DNA from: Acetobacteraceae bacterium
GTDB taxonomy: Bacteria > Pseudomonadota > Alphaproteobacteria > Acetobacterales > Acetobacteraceae
Direction of reading: 5' to 3'
NCBI GenBank assembly: GCA_027323595.1
Contig: DAHWBL010000503.1
Span: 1 to 6,304 of the forward strand
Length of the DNA stretch: 6,304 nt
The position numbers and the translations under genes were made by a program. Every line of letters begins with the position of its first letter. Within the stretch, counting starts at the first letter, position 1. This document shows positions 5,630 to 6,304 of this stretch, piece by piece. The notes under the pieces were generated by a model, which was given only the letters and a program-made list of their open reading frames with translations, did no database searches and had not been told where the DNA came from.

Positions 5630-6304
5630 CCGACGACCTGCCCCCCAATCCGGCCCTGTTGCCGGCCGGCCTGCGCGACCTGCTGCCGCCCGACGCGGAG
5701 GCCGAGGCCGCGTGCGTCGCCGCCCTGATGGGGGCGTTCGCCGCGCATGGCTATCGCCGGGTGAAGCCGCCGCTGCTGGAGTTCGAGGACTCGCTGCTCG
5801 CCGGCTCGGGCGCGGCGGTGGCCGAACAGACCTTCCGCATGATGGACCCGCACACCCAGCGCATGATGGGTCTGCGCGCCGACATGACCCCGCAGGTCGC
5901 TCGCATCGCCACCACCCGCATGGCCGCGGTCGCCCGCCCGCTGCGGCTGTCCTATGCCGGTCAGTGCATCCATGTGCGCGGCGCCGGGCTCGCCGCCGAC
6001 CGCCAGGTGGCGCAGGCCGGCCTGGAACTGATCGGCGCGGACAGTGTGGCCGCGGACGCCGAGATGCTGCTTGTGGGGGTGGACGCGCTCGCCGCCATCG
6101 GCCTCACCGAGGTCAGCTTCGACCTCACCTTGCCGACCTTCGCCGCCATGCTGCTCGATGATGCGGCCATCACCGGTGAGCGCCGTGCGCAGCTGATCCA
6201 CGCGCTCGACCGCAAGGACGCGGTGGCGGTGGCCCGCCATGGCGGCACCCTGGCCGGCACCCTCACCGACCTGCTGCTCGCCTCCGGCCGCGCCGAGCCC
6301 GCGC
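5626..6304 (+). CDS. hisZ: ATP phosphoribosyltransferase regulatory subunit HisZ, N-terminal part (3' end outside window)
   Basis: HisZ is a catalytically dead paralogue of histidyl-tRNA synthetase. It pairs with the short form of HisG to give an active, histidine-feedback-sensitive ATP phosphoribosyltransferase, the first step of histidine synthesis. The first 226 codons are present and the frame is open to the right edge. Visible features are PAGLRDLLPPDAEAE from residue 13 (class II synthetase entry helix), LRADMTPQVARIA from residue 83 (the counterpart of the HisRS LRPEGT region), YAGQCIHVRG from Tyr110, and QAGLELIGAD from Gln130. Where HisRS motif 2 has Phe-Arg-x-Glu, this protein reads Ile115-His116-Val-Arg118 by eye alignment, which fits loss of aminoacylation and supports HisZ over HisS. 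The ATG at 5626 is the only usable start, since TAA at 5593 closes the frame; no strong Shine-Dalgarno sequence precedes it. A short-form hisG without its own regulatory domain is expected elsewhere in the genome. Confidence 0.92.
   Translation, partial: MTDDLPPNPALLPAGLRDLLPPDAEAEAACVAALMGAFAAHGYRRVKPPLLEFEDSLLAGSGAAVAEQTFRMMDPHTQRMMGLRADMTPQVARIATTRMAAVARPLRLSYAGQCIHVRGAGLAADRQVAQAGLELIGADSVAADAEMLLVGVDALAAIGLTEVSFDLTLPTFAAMLLDDAAITGERRAQLIHALDRKDAVAVARHGGTLAGTLTDLLLASGRAEPA

Noticed and set aside
3313..6240. A 975-codon open frame on the - strand opposite the end of glmM, thiD, serC and hisZ
   Set aside because: It runs in exact codon register with thiD, serC and hisZ. It stays open because those genes avoid TTA, CTA and TCA codons, the complements of stops, as expected in very GC-rich DNA. 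The translation is a His/Arg/Gly/Gln-rich mix with no domain, and the + strand proteins are unmistakable.
1..6304. A novel defence, mobile or biosynthetic system
   Set aside because: All coding capacity is accounted for by well-known housekeeping enzymes. No transposase, integrase, toxin, nuclease, repeat array or tRNA was seen on either strand.

Overview
The window is very GC-rich DNA (roughly 70% by eye) with a strong preference for G or C at third codon positions. Every gene lies on the + strand. The gene content suggests an alphaproteobacterium, most likely of the acetic-acid-bacteria group (Acetobacteraceae). The reasons are the sequence style of FtsH (HEGGH protease motif, Pro/Ala-rich tail), the Methanosarcina-type SerC common in Alphaproteobacteria, the N-terminally extended FolP, and HisZ. 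The family-level placement is inference from memory of protein styles, not a search result.

Layout: (1) 1-1098, the C-terminal 365 codons of ftsH, cut by the left edge. (2) 1099-2160, folP, whose ATG directly follows the ftsH stop. (3) 2153-3526, glmM, overlapping folP by 8 bases. (4) 3526-4326, thiD, overlapping glmM by one base. (5) 4327-4380, a 54-base gap with a 16-base perfect palindrome and a near-exact direct repeat. (6) 4381-5562, serC. (7) 5563-5625, a 63-base spacer with a 13-base dyad (AGGTGT-A-ACACCT), bridged by a possible 24-codon ORF (5555-5629). (8) 5626 to the right edge, the N-terminal 226 codons of hisZ.

The genes form a compact housekeeping array. The ftsH-folP-glmM order is an old, widely conserved cluster: membrane protease, folate synthesis, and entry to UDP-GlcNAc for peptidoglycan and LPS. 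Here thiD is fused onto it by start-stop overlap. After a short spacer come serC (serine, and probably pyridoxal phosphate synthesis) and hisZ (regulatory subunit of the first histidine enzyme). The four upstream genes look translationally coupled. The two short spacers are the only places where separate regulation could sit, and each holds a symmetrical sequence.

I see no mobile element, CRISPR array, RNA gene, phage gene or defence system. The window does not look like accessory DNA. The most unusual points are the serC-hisZ junction (mini-ORF plus operator-like dyad) and the repeats before serC. The long antisense open frames are best explained by codon bias.
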